Below are positions 25,427 through 33,714 of a stretch of 37,228 bases of DNA, in pieces. Source of the DNA: Syntrophorhabdaceae bacterium. GTDB taxonomy: Bacteria; Desulfobacterota; Syntrophorhabdia; Syntrophorhabdales; Syntrophorhabdaceae. Location: positions 1 through 37,228 of the forward strand of contig JAQTNJ010000009.1 in assembly GCA_028713955.1 (NCBI GenBank), given 5' to 3'. Each line of letters starts with the position of its first letter. Position 1 is the stretch's first letter. The position numbers and the translations under genes were made by a program. The notes below the pieces were generated by a model. That model was not told the origin of the DNA. It saw nothing but the letters and a program-made list of their open reading frames with translations, and made no database searches.

Positions 25427-26142
25427 TATACTTTACGGCATACAAAGATATTAATCATTGCTAGTGCCGGAACCGCCATTGGTTCCATCAAATCATGAAA
25501 CCACCGAAACCAGGCAGGGTGCCGGCAAATAATTCTTCGGTAAATGAAAGGCACTGTCAACGTAATTCCTTTAATCTGATAAATTTCGAAACCTGCCCGT
25601 TGAAGGAGCTGCCGGTTTTCTCTAAAAGGTCTTTCTCCAATATGGTTTGTCTCAATGTCCGTGCGATCCAATTGCCCAAAGAATGCCATCCTGAAACGTG
25701 AGTTCAAATGGGCAAGATTCGAGATGGATGCGATGAAACTACCTCTCTCCCGCAAAACTCGTAGAATTTCAGCCAGCGCGGCTGGTTGGTCAGCATAAGC
25801 TAAATGTTCAAAGACGTCCAAGAGGAGAACCAAATCAAATGTTTCATTCTCGTAGGGTATAGTCAAAACGGATCCACGTGTAACATATTGGCTCTCATAG
25901 TTCAGATCCAAACCCTCAATCTGATATCCATGCATACTGAAATCTTCCACCAATACGCCTTCGCCACAGCCGGCATCCAGTATTCTTGCATTCTTCCCCA
26001 TCTCCTGAATTTTTTGACGCACAAAAGTCATCTTTCGTAAATATGTTGGTGTGTATGACCAGTTCGGGTCAAGCTTACGGTGATAATCTCCAGTCTTTGC
26101 GTATTCCCAGCCACGATACATCGTCTTTTCGTCATTGTCCAA
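25426..26142 (-). CDS. Class I SAM-dependent methyltransferase, 238 aa
   Basis: Motif I ARILDAGCGEGVLVEDF (residues 52-68), motif II IEGLDLNYE, motif III ETFDLVLLLDVFEHLAY and motif IV RERGSFIASISNLAH. I place the start at TTG 26142 because GGAGG lies 4 bases before it and directly overlaps the end of the flippase gene; the first ATG (26121) is 25 bases from that site. C-terminal RRIICRHPAWFRWFHDLM resembles small O-methyltransferases of O-antigen loci. The stop overlaps the next start (TAATG). Confidence 0.88.
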   Translation of the reverse strand: MDNDEKTMYRGWEYAKTGDYHRKLDPNWSYTPTYLRKMTFVRQKIQEMGKNARILDAGCGEGVLVEDFSMHGYQIEGLDLNYESQYVTRGSVLTIPYENETFDLVLLLDVFEHLAYADQPAALAEILRVLRERGSFIASISNLAHLNSRFRMAFFGQLDRTDIETNHIGERPFRENRQLLQRAGFEIYQIKGITLTVPFIYRRIICRHPAWFRWFHDLMEPMAVPALAMINIFVCRKV

Positions 26143-26151
26143 GGTGCCTCC

Positions 26152-27615
26152 TCAACTTTGTACTGCTCGCATGAGCTGGCCTTTTATTTGAATTATGAAA
26201 GATCGATCCTTCAGCCATAAAGATCCAGCATAAACAATTATGCCTGTAATGATTAAAAGGGGAAGTGTCAGAAGGTTTTGCAAATCGGGCATGAAAATTT
26301 TCATACTGCTTTTTAGAATTGCGACAATAATCCCCATAAATAAAGTTGCCAGAATAATATTTTTCCCTGCATACCAGAGATAAAAAGAGGGGAACCCAAG
26401 CATACGCGTGCATAAATAAATGTGAATAGGTATAGCAACTAAGGCAACCACGAGGCGAGTGATTACAAAAGTCTTTAAACCAAATTGAGATGCAACATAA
26501 TACGCTGGTAGGTAGTACAATATTGCTACAAACATTAACTTTGTGTTTACATCCGGTCTACCCATAGCGCGGTAGAGTTCGGCATTTATTCCAACGATCC
26601 ACCCCAAACCCATCATAAAACCGATCACACTCACTACAAATCCTAACCCTTGCCATTTATTGCCAAACAGGAGATCGGCCAGTTCGGGACCGACGAGCAA
26701 AAGACCTACACCCATAGGTAGCGCCAGCGCCATGACAACCCTATTGACCTTGTGAAAAGTGTTTTTCAAAGCAGGCAAATCATCCTGAAGCCGGGAAAAG
26801 GTCGAATAGAGTACCGGAAGAAAGGGATTGAGGGTCAGTCCAAACAGAATTGTCACGAGCATCCAGCCTGTCTGGTACACACCGAGATCATGGACGCCGA
26901 GAAACCGGCCCACGATGAGGTTATCGCCCCATATAATCAGCCATGCGGCGAAACTCTCCAGAAGCACCCAGAAGCCAAAGGAAAATAATTTACGGGCTAA
27001 TTCTTTATTATAAGTAATTTTTGGTCGCCAGGCGCTTCGCCGCCACAACAGCCAGCAATTAAGGGCCTGCCCGGCCAGTGAACCGGCGACCAAGGCCCAG
27101 ACGCCGTAGCCGAAGATAGCCAGGGGGATAGAACACAAACCGGGGATAAAAGCGGTGAGTAGCTTGATCCAGAAAAGATTGCGAAAAGCGAGATCACGGA
27201 CGAACAGGGCCTGCTGCACGGACGAAAAAGAAGCGATTACGATCTGGAATCCCAAGACCCGAAGCACAGGCCCAGAAGCGGGGCTGTTAAAGAAAAGGGC
27301 GATGGCGGGGGCCAAAATGAAGAGAATACCATAAATCAGTACGCCCAGAAAGATGTTGGTCCAGAATACCACATGGGCCACATCTTCCGGTGCCTCTTTT
27401 GTTTGGATAAGGGCTTTGCTCAAACCCGCATCCCAGAACATCTGAGCAAAGCTGATTGAAATCATGGCCGTCGCTACAACGCCGAAATCGTCTGGCGTCA
27501 GAAGACGAGCCAAGATGATTAAGATGATTGGCGAGGCCGTCCGTGAAACGACCTCCATCAAGGCCGACCACTTCACAGAACGTGTCGCCTTGTCGGTTAC
27601 GGATTCAGTATTCAT
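26152..27615 (-). CDS. wzx: Lipid-linked oligosaccharide flippase (Wzx/WzxC-like), 487 aa
   Basis: Polysaccharide-export MATE-like protein with about 12-14 hydrophobic segments. N terminus KATRSVKWSALMEVVSRTAS followed by ARLLTPDDFGVVATAM is the typical start of the WzxC/lipopolysaccharide biosynthesis group; GLSKALIQTKEAPEDVAHVVFW is the conserved first loop. It moves the finished undecaprenyl-linked unit across the inner membrane, where Wzy polymerises it. The start overlaps the stop of the toroid gene (27605) by 11 bases. Confidence 0.92.
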   Translation of the reverse strand: MNTESVTDKATRSVKWSALMEVVSRTASPIILIILARLLTPDDFGVVATAMISISFAQMFWDAGLSKALIQTKEAPEDVAHVVFWTNIFLGVLIYGILFILAPAIALFFNSPASGPVLRVLGFQIVIASFSSVQQALFVRDLAFRNLFWIKLLTAFIPGLCSIPLAIFGYGVWALVAGSLAGQALNCWLLWRRSAWRPKITYNKELARKLFSFGFWVLLESFAAWLIIWGDNLIVGRFLGVHDLGVYQTGWMLVTILFGLTLNPFLPVLYSTFSRLQDDLPALKNTFHKVNRVVMALALPMGVGLLLVGPELADLLFGNKWQGLGFVVSVIGFMMGLGWIVGINAELYRAMGRPDVNTKLMFVAILYYLPAYYVASQFGLKTFVITRLVVALVAIPIHIYLCTRMLGFPSFYLWYAGKNIILATLFMGIIVAILKSSMKIFMPDLQNLLTLPLLIITGIIVYAGSLWLKDRSFIIQIKGQLMRAVQS

Positions 27616-28906
27616 GGGGCGCCGCCTGTTGTGTCCAAAACTGAAGACCGGAACTGTTTAAAAACGCCCACGGATACGTGGCAAGAGGGGTGTCCGTGAG
27701 CACCTTCCCCAGATAGGCAAGCGTCAACGTTCGAAACCAGGTGGGAAACATGGCGCTTTCCTCGGCCTCGGTCCGCATCTTTTCATGTCCGTACTGAAGC
27801 GCCTCAAGGCGACGGAATACCCAGCCTCCGTCGGGGTTTGCGTTCACCAGTATCCATGTAAATGCCTTTTTCAATGCTTGCCGAATATCCTGCTTCCGGT
27901 AATCCGTAAGGAAGGAAAAGCGAACGAGGGGATCGATGGAATCGATGTCCTCGCAGGCGCTTGAATTCAAGGGCACGCCAAAACCGCCATAGATATTTTG
28001 GGAGGCCAAGCAACTATCAATGATTCGTTCGATATGCCGGATGGGACGATTGTCGTAGAAATAGAGAAGCCAGAGGTGATAGCCCGTCTGTACGCCGGTG
28101 GATAAGCGTACGGGGTCATCAAAACGGTCTCCCCACAGGCCCGTTTCGGGGTCCTGCGTTCTATCCAGCCAGTCGTACATCTCTCGCAAGGTGTCGTTGC
28201 ACCAGGCTTCCCGCTGAAAATCCCTGGCGTACTGGAGCATGACAGCATAATTCTGAATTTCATTGCTCACCGAGGAGGAATCAACCTTCCAGTTTCGGGA
28301 TTTCAGCCAGCTGGACATGTAACCCTTCTTTTTAAATGGCCTTATCAGATCGAATGGTTTTTCGGCGACACCCCTCAGTGCGGTTAGGGCCATCAGGGCA
28401 TGCAAAGTCATATGGCGCCATCCCCACCAGTCAACTTCCTCCGCTAATGGGATAGAGATCACCGGATCACGGAACAGGCCATCATCCGCTTGGAAGCTCT
28501 GAATATATCTAATCCATTCATGGCGGGATGATTCGAATATTCCTGCAAGATCTTTGTAAAGATGTCGGGTTAGGGCCGCATAGCATGATGCGTAAAGGAT
28601 CGGTAATCCGCCGGGTTTGTAAGAATAAGTGCCTGCGTTGACCTCCGGTTTGTGATTCGATTCGATATACGCCAATGTATTGCTTCGGATCTCTTGAAAA
28701 TATTGGGTAGGCCGTTGCAATAGCTCAGCCTTCACCATTTCTAATCGTTTTGGCAGTTTCGTTTTGAGATCATATTGCTTTTTTAGATGAACCGGCAAAG
28801 AAGTCGCTCTCTGCGCGCCGACTCTGCAGATATGGTAGGCGGTACCCTTCAGTCCTTTCCTTTGAATGGCATTGCGAATCCTGCTGACGTAATTCAACCT
28901 GGTCAT
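27605..28906 (-). CDS. Alpha/alpha-toroid protein, squalene-cyclase/prenyltransferase-like fold, function unknown, 433 aa
   Basis: Four QW-like repeats of the terpenoid cyclase/prenyltransferase superfamily are visible: IRYIQSFQADDGLFRD (132-147), WLDRTQDPETGLWGD (246-260), DSCLASQNIYGGFGV (297-311) and WILVNANPDGGWVF (351-364). An acidic stretch ACEDIDSIDP (317-326) lies where cyclases have their acid motif. No signal peptide or clear membrane segment. The N-terminal ~90 residues are basic (KKQYDLKTKLPKRLE). The protein sits directly before the flippase, overlapping it by 11 bases, and after a methyltransferase, so it probably acts on the lipid-linked unit or on cytoplasmic glycan chemistry. 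I cannot assign a reaction; a polyprenyl-binding role is speculation from the fold. Confidence 0.75.
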   Translation of the reverse strand: MTRLNYVSRIRNAIQRKGLKGTAYHICRVGAQRATSLPVHLKKQYDLKTKLPKRLEMVKAELLQRPTQYFQEIRSNTLAYIESNHKPEVNAGTYSYKPGGLPILYASCYAALTRHLYKDLAGIFESSRHEWIRYIQSFQADDGLFRDPVISIPLAEEVDWWGWRHMTLHALMALTALRGVAEKPFDLIRPFKKKGYMSSWLKSRNWKVDSSSVSNEIQNYAVMLQYARDFQREAWCNDTLREMYDWLDRTQDPETGLWGDRFDDPVRLSTGVQTGYHLWLLYFYDNRPIRHIERIIDSCLASQNIYGGFGVPLNSSACEDIDSIDPLVRFSFLTDYRKQDIRQALKKAFTWILVNANPDGGWVFRRLEALQYGHEKMRTEAEESAMFPTWFRTLTLAYLGKVLTDTPLATYPWAFLNSSGLQFWTQQAAPHEY

Positions 28907-28925
28907 CTATGCCCCGTGTCTCTTC

Positions 28926-29726
28926 TCATGCGGTTTTCAGAACGAAACAAACACCCCAGGTATCACAACCAATTGCTTTCCCGAACAACCATTCCTCGGC
29001 ATGCAGGAATTGAAAACCGGCACGGGTTGCAATCCGCTCGATTTCCGGCTTGAAGAAATACCGCATGATGTGTGTTTCCTTCAATTCAGCAACGGTATTG
29101 GTGGCAATGTTGCGGACAAACACATGATAATTCACATCCACCCGGTTTTCGTTGGGATAAAGAACCGGCTCCGCCAGACGGGTAACTTCAGTCTGATCAT
29201 CCGCCATGCGTTTGATTCTGACGGATGGCCTTTCAATCAGCACCGCTGGTCCGTACCAGACGTCGAAGATGAAGACACCGCCTGGATTCAGATGATGCCT
29301 AGCCGTTTCGAATGCCGCGTTCACATCTTCGTTGGTTGCCTGATAGCTAATGACGTGAAACATGGCGATAACGGCATCGAAGGATTTAGGAAGGCGGGCT
29401 GTCCGGATATCGCCTTCGGTAAAAATCAGGAATGATTCCGGATGGTCCTGTTTGTGGATTTCAGCGAGATTCAGGGCGCGTTTCAACATCTCCAGGCTAC
29501 GCTCAATGCCGTGCACTGTGAAGCCTTTTTCAGTCAGCAGGGAGGCGTGGATGCCTGTTCCAGAACCCAACTCGAGGATGGATCGGGCCTTTGGGCGAAA
29601 TCGGTTGATCAGCCTAGTTATATAATCCACCTCCGCTTGGTAATCTTTGTCGCGGTAAAGCAGGTCATAATAGCGGGCGTAGTCGTTAAAAACGGTGGTG
29701 CGGTTTTGCTCTGTTTCTTTCACCAT
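28926..29726 (-). CDS. Class I SAM methyltransferase (TylM1/DesVI-like), 266 aa
   Basis: FNDYARYYDLLYRDKDYQAE at the N terminus, motif I SILELGSGTGIHASLL, motif II VHGIERSLEML, motif III KSFDAVIAMFHVISYQ and motif IV PGGVFIFDVWYGPAVL are the pattern of sugar N,N-dimethyltransferases such as TylM1/DesVI and related O-methyltransferases. A sugar N-methyltransferase would fit with the aminotransferase gene nearby, but this is inference. Start taken as ATG 29726 (MVKETEQN); the TTG two codons earlier lacks a ribosome site. It is 7 bases after the FkbM-like gene. Confidence 0.85.
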   Translation of the reverse strand: MVKETEQNRTTVFNDYARYYDLLYRDKDYQAEVDYITRLINRFRPKARSILELGSGTGIHASLLTEKGFTVHGIERSLEMLKRALNLAEIHKQDHPESFLIFTEGDIRTARLPKSFDAVIAMFHVISYQATNEDVNAAFETARHHLNPGGVFIFDVWYGPAVLIERPSVRIKRMADDQTEVTRLAEPVLYPNENRVDVNYHVFVRNIATNTVAELKETHIMRYFFKPEIERIATRAGFQFLHAEEWLFGKAIGCDTWGVCFVLKTA

Positions 29727-29733
29727 ATGCAAT

Positions 29734-30618
29734 TTACACGTGCAGGTAGTCCCAGTCTTTTATGGGTTCAAATAGCTTGTACCGTTCCTTGTTTCGTGGG
29801 TGCTGGAGGATGCTTTCAACGGAGACAGCAGGCAAAATGTCTTCACCGATACCATTCTTTATGTAAATTGTATTAAAACCATAGTTGTTGGCTCCCACCA
29901 AGCGATATCCTTTCCCCCGCGCAAGTTTTTCCATCGCTACGGGTGATGCACCATGATAATCGGGATGCTTCCCGGGATAAGAATAATCCTTGTCATAAGG
30001 GACGACGATACTATTCATACCGAACTCTATATGAGTTTCGATTATCACCACATGGGGTTCCACTACTGTCAGCGCATCCCATATCCAATAGTCGTTGCCA
30101 TCAATATCAATCGACATCAAATCTACCTCCCCGGCAAAACCATTGTCTCGAATCAGTTCGTTGATGTTTTCGCGCTGAATAAATGCTTGAACAAATGTTG
30201 GGGGGTAAAGGGCGGTGTCGGGATTGCCTGCGTAATATTTTTTTCCTCTGTCGATGTTTGTGGGATTGCCATCTATAAAAAGTCCCCGCCAGCCGAAATT
30301 AACGGCTAAGTTTGCGCAATTACTGTTAATCCCGTCCCCTGATCCGATATCGATAAAGGTTTTATATGGTACGCCTACAGCAGCGAAAATATAAAGAAGA
30401 ATCCCGTCTTCCTCAAATTGGGAATAGTTGCGGAAGCCCGTGTCGGATAGAGCGAAACGATGGCCCCGAGTGATGGCATACTGATAAAAGTTGAAAAGCT
30501 GTCGCTGACTGATTTTCACATCGGGAGAGCTTTTCGCGTCAAGATTTCGTGATTTCGCGCTATAAGCACCAATTTTGCCAAGCACTTTCTTGACTGATTT
30601 CTTTAATATTTTCTTCAT
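29734..30618 (-). CDS. FkbM-like class I methyltransferase, 294 aa
   Basis: SQFEEDGILLYIFAAVG, then motif I TFIDIGSGDGINSNCANL, GWRGLFIDGNPTNIDRG, VDLMSIDIDGNDYWIWD and PHVVIIETHIEF match the FkbM/Methyltransf_21 group found in polysaccharide loci. The N-terminal ~35 residues are strongly basic (KKILKKSVKKVLGK), which may bind membrane phospholipids. A good ribosome site (AGAGAGGCCTC) precedes the ATG at 30618. Separated by 111 bases from the aminotransferase gene, the largest gap in this part, so an internal start of transcription is possible. Confidence 0.82.
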   Translation of the reverse strand: MKKILKKSVKKVLGKIGAYSAKSRNLDAKSSPDVKISQRQLFNFYQYAITRGHRFALSDTGFRNYSQFEEDGILLYIFAAVGVPYKTFIDIGSGDGINSNCANLAVNFGWRGLFIDGNPTNIDRGKKYYAGNPDTALYPPTFVQAFIQRENINELIRDNGFAGEVDLMSIDIDGNDYWIWDALTVVEPHVVIIETHIEFGMNSIVVPYDKDYSYPGKHPDYHGASPVAMEKLARGKGYRLVGANNYGFNTIYIKNGIGEDILPAVSVESILQHPRNKERYKLFEPIKDWDYLHV

Positions 30619-30729
30619 AAGAGGCCTCTCTTTGATCCTGTATCCATTCGTGCCTTATTTGGTCTTATATCAAGTACATGTCATGGAAAGTCGTGTGGAG
30701 GTTATTTTATCTGTTCCCCTGATTTAGAA

Positions 30730-31857
30730 TCAAGCATCGTTGAATATTTTGCGCACGCATGTGATTACTGTTTCAATCTGCTCGTCCGTTATGGCCTGGC
30801 CACTGGGGAGATAGAGGCCGCGCCGGGCAATACGTTCCGTTACGGGCAAACAGTAATCCCTGAAAAGGCCGAGACGGTGATAAACGGTTTGTTCGTGCAT
30901 CCCCAGAAAGAATGGGCGAGTCTGGATACCAAGATTAAGAAGGCGACGGGCTAATTCGGCGGCGGCGAAGGATACATGGTCTTCCAGGACCACGGCGTAC
31001 ATCCAGATGGTGCTTTTCGCCCAAGGCTCAATGTGAGGTAGCCGAAGGGGTAAGTTTTTAAGCCCTTTGTTGTACCGGGCAGCCATATCCCATTTCCGCT
31101 TGAGAAATGCCTCAATATTCTCTAATTGGGCACAGCCGATGGCGGCCTGGAGGTTGGTCATGCGGAAGTTCCAGCCACGGTCCTCGTGGTGAAAACGCTC
31201 TATGGCGCCGAAGGCGAGGTTGCGGCGGTTCTGGAGCTTCTTCGTTATGTCTGTTTCGTCTGATAGAACCATCCCCCCTTCACCGGTGGTTATGTTCTTG
31301 TTAGCGTAGAAGGAAAAACAAGAAACATCTCCGAAAGAGCCACAACGGTGCCATCGATCGTGAACGCGGCATTCCGACCCATGTGCTTCCGCCGCATCCT
31401 CCACGACTTTCAAGTCGTGCGTACGGGCCAAGTCTAAGATTACCTCCATGTTTGCCGGGTGGCCGTAAATATGGACAGGCATGATGACGGCAGTCCGGGG
31501 CGTGATACGCCGCCTGACGTCTTCAACGTCCATGCAGTAGGTCCAAGGATCACAATCCACCAAGACAGGGGTAAGGTTGTTGCGGAGGACAGCTTCCAGA
31601 CAGCTCACGATAGTGAACGAAGGCAGGATAACCTCAGCCTTTTCGGGAAGATCAAGAACGGAGAGAGCCAACTCCAGGGCCACTGTCCCGTTACTGACGG
31701 CGATCCCGTACTTCCGGCCACAGTAGGCTGCCCATTCTTTCTCGAAGTGCTCGATATATTTGCCGGCAGAGGAGATCCAACCAGTGTGCAAGCAATCCGT
31801 GACATAGGCAATTTCTTTTTCGCCGATGAGGGGCTCATTGACGGGGATCACCGGCAT
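30730..31857 (-). CDS. DegT/DnrJ/EryC1/StrS aminotransferase, probable GDP-perosamine synthase, 375 aa
   Basis: PLP-dependent sugar aminotransferase: IPVNEPLIGEKE, DCLHTGWISSAGKYIEHFE, SNGTVALELAL, PVHIYGHPANM, EDAAEAHGS (cofactor Asp154) and the PLP Lys187 in FSFYANKNITTGEGGM. GWISSAGKYI, the HIYG segment and NYRMTNL-like NFRMTNLQAAIG closely resemble Vibrio cholerae RfbE-type perosamine synthase, which uses GDP-4-keto-6-deoxymannose and glutamate. That substrate is the product of the gmd gene a few kilobases upstream. Related C3/C4 aminotransferases on UDP sugars remain possible. Overlaps the cupin gene by 10 bases. Confidence 0.88.
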   Translation of the reverse strand: MPVIPVNEPLIGEKEIAYVTDCLHTGWISSAGKYIEHFEKEWAAYCGRKYGIAVSNGTVALELALSVLDLPEKAEVILPSFTIVSCLEAVLRNNLTPVLVDCDPWTYCMDVEDVRRRITPRTAVIMPVHIYGHPANMEVILDLARTHDLKVVEDAAEAHGSECRVHDRWHRCGSFGDVSCFSFYANKNITTGEGGMVLSDETDITKKLQNRRNLAFGAIERFHHEDRGWNFRMTNLQAAIGCAQLENIEAFLKRKWDMAARYNKGLKNLPLRLPHIEPWAKSTIWMYAVVLEDHVSFAAAELARRLLNLGIQTRPFFLGMHEQTVYHRLGLFRDYCLPVTERIARRGLYLPSGQAITDEQIETVITCVRKIFNDA

Positions 31858-32270
31858 TCCTCGTCGAAGCGGGTTTTATCGCCATCCCCGGCAAAGGGGC
31901 CCTGTTTGACCTCGATCATGGATGTTTCTTCTAACATTTCGAAGGCGTGACCGCCGCCGCAAAGAAGTATGAGATCCCCAGTTTTTAAAATTCGCTCACC
32001 TATTAATTCTTTATTTGAGCTATAGAGGTTCACTTTTATTTTTCCCTTGCGGATTATGAGAACTTCCTGGGTGTATAGAACCTGTCTAATCAAGAGATTG
32101 TGGACATGAGCGTCTATGCGATACCCTGCGGGATGCCGCATATATGCTACCTGCTGTGAGAAATTTTGTGGTGTAAAAAATTCAATTCCAGGTTGATCAA
32201 ATTCAGCACGAATAATTAATGCTATTGGCTCAAGACCGTGAATAATTGTTTCAAGATAAGAATTATTCAT
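31848..32270 (-). CDS. Small cupin-fold protein, 140 aa
   Basis: A single cupin barrel: AHVHN in the first metal-binding region, GKIKVNLYSSNKELIGERIL, TGDLILLCGGGHAFEML as the second, and a tail MIEVKQGPFAGDGDKTRF. Cupins of this type are often placed directly before DegT aminotransferases in glycan clusters; they may be isomerases or binding proteins, and the reaction is unknown. A strong GAGAGGGAG site precedes ATG 32270. The stop overlaps the aminotransferase start by 10 bases, indicating coupling. Confidence 0.8.
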   Translation of the reverse strand: MNNSYLETIIHGLEPIALIIRAEFDQPGIEFFTPQNFSQQVAYMRHPAGYRIDAHVHNLLIRQVLYTQEVLIIRKGKIKVNLYSSNKELIGERILKTGDLILLCGGGHAFEMLEETSMIEVKQGPFAGDGDKTRFDEECR

Positions 32271-32305
32271 ACTCCCTCTCTTCTTTGTTTTTCTTTTTTA
32301 CTCTA

Positions 32306-33391
32306 TTACTTGTACCCATAGTAATCTCTGTACCATTGAACAAATTTCCTTATTCCCACTTCGACAGGCGTGGATGGTTTAAACCCTACATCTTTCATAA
32401 GGTCTTCGACATTTGCGTATGTGACCGGTACATCTCCCGGCTGCATGGGAAGCATATTTTTACGCGTCTTTCCCCCAAGATTTGCTTCTATCAATTCTAT
32501 GAATCTCATCAGTTTCACGGGATTATTATTACCGATGTTGTATAGTTTATAAGGAGCATAACTTGATCCTGGGTCTGGATTTTTTCTATCCCAATTAGGA
32601 TTTGATTTAGGAATCTTATCAATTACATGTACAACGCCCTCTACTATATCGTCGATATAGGTAAAGTCTCGTTTCATTTTGCCGAAATTGAACACATCAA
32701 TGGTTTGCCTCTCTATGATGGCCTTCGTAAAAGAGAAGTAGGCCATATCGGGGCGGCCCCATGGACCGTACACCGTAAAAAATCTGAGACCGGTACAGGG
32801 TAGACCATACAGGTGCGCATAGGTATGCGCCATCAGTTCATTAGCCTTTTTTGAAGCAGCATATAGTGATACAGGGTGGTCAACATTATCGCTCACCGAG
32901 AATGGGACCTTGGCATTTATACCATAAATTGAGCTTGATGAAGCAAAAACAAGATGCTTGACCTTGCCGTGTCTACAACCTTCGAGTACATTGGTAAATC
33001 CTACAATATTGCTATCGATGTAGGAAAAAGGATGTGTCAGGGAATAACGTACACCCGGTTGGGCGGCAAGATGAATGACGTAATCAAATTTTCCAAGGTT
33101 GTCAAGCTTGCTGCGTTTGCATGGTATACTGGATTTATTACTATCATTTTGAGTCTGGTAGCTGAAGAGTTGCTCCATTTTTTTACGGTTAGCAATATTG
33201 ATTTTGCAAAAGGTAAAGTTTGGAGACTTGAGAAGAATTGCAAGGCGGTCTTTCTTCAGTCTTGGGTCATAGTATTTGTTTAGATTATCAATACCAACTA
33301 TAGTGTACCCATCCTCAAGAAGACGTTTGGAGAGATGAAAACCGATAAATCCAGCAGCACCGGTTACTAAGATTCTATTATTCTTGTTCAT
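32306..33391 (-). CDS. UDP-glucuronate 4-epimerase-like SDR, 361 aa
   Basis: [68 protein letters not shown], catalytic [26 protein letters not shown] and [13 protein letters not shown] are the full pattern of UDP-glucuronate 4-epimerases (CapI/LpsL type), giving UDP-galacturonate. An insertion near residues 83-95 ([13 protein letters not shown]) is longer than usual. I start at ATG 33391 ([11 protein letters not shown]): the longer frame to 33493 would add 34 residues translated from a 9-bp repeat region with no counterpart in the family. Confidence 0.88.
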   Translation of the reverse strand: MNKNNRILVTGAAGFIGFHLSKRLLEDGYTIVGIDNLNKYYDPRLKKDRLAILLKSPNFTFCKINIANRKKMEQLFSYQTQNDSNKSSIPCKRSKLDNLGKFDYVIHLAAQPGVRYSLTHPFSYIDSNIVGFTNVLEGCRHGKVKHLVFASSSSIYGINAKVPFSVSDNVDHPVSLYAASKKANELMAHTYAHLYGLPCTGLRFFTVYGPWGRPDMAYFSFTKAIIERQTIDVFNFGKMKRDFTYIDDIVEGVVHVIDKIPKSNPNWDRKNPDPGSSYAPYKLYNIGNNNPVKLMRFIELIEANLGGKTRKNMLPMQPGDVPVTYANVEDLMKDVGFKPSTPVEVGIRKFVQWYRDYYGYK

Positions 33392-33714
33392 AGAGTTTAT
33401 CCGGTTTTTCTGGTGTATCCTGTCTTTCTCCATGTGCTCTGCGTGCTCTGCGAGAGACAAGGCATTTAAGGCTTTTTTCATTCTCTCGCCCACTCCCTGC
33501 GGTCGTTCGAGACGCAGAGGGCGCAGAGGGAAGATTTCCTTTTGCCGATATGGGAGAAAGATTCATACCGGCAAATTCTCACACCCTTGCGGGTAAAATT
33601 TACTTCTGCCCTGACAAGGGCATGAAGTGTGGACAAAATTGAGCTTTCTCATAATTTTGGACACAGGCATATTGTTGTCTTTCTCTGCGAGAGATAAGGC
33701 AGGTGAACTCTGGT
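33392..33714. other. Intergenic region between fcl and the epimerase gene, rich in short repeats and inverted repeats
   Basis: No gene. It contains 9-bp repeats (33435-33452 and inverted at 33512-33529), a second copy of CTCTGCGAGAGAYAAGGCA (33446-33464 and 33683-33701), a hairpin TTTGCCG/CGGCAAA with four more pairs (33541-33575), a small hairpin TGCCCT/AGGGCA (33607-33622), and AAATT/AATTT pairing near 33640-33660. No clear promoter or U tract. Compatible with a recombination-prone repeat spacer. Confidence 0.5.
33435..33529. repeat. 9-bp tandem repeats in inverted arrangement
   Basis: TGCTCTGCG occurs twice in tandem at 33435-33452. The complementary type ACGCAGAGG, GCGCAGAGG occurs at 33512-33529, so the two arms could pair across 60 bases. 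The period is 9 bp, unlike the 7-bp family nearby. Confidence 0.55.

Noticed and set aside
33392-33493. Longer N terminus of the epimerase (34 extra residues)
   Set aside because: The extra residues ([10 protein letters not shown] etc.) are translated from 9-bp repeats and precede the normal SDR start.
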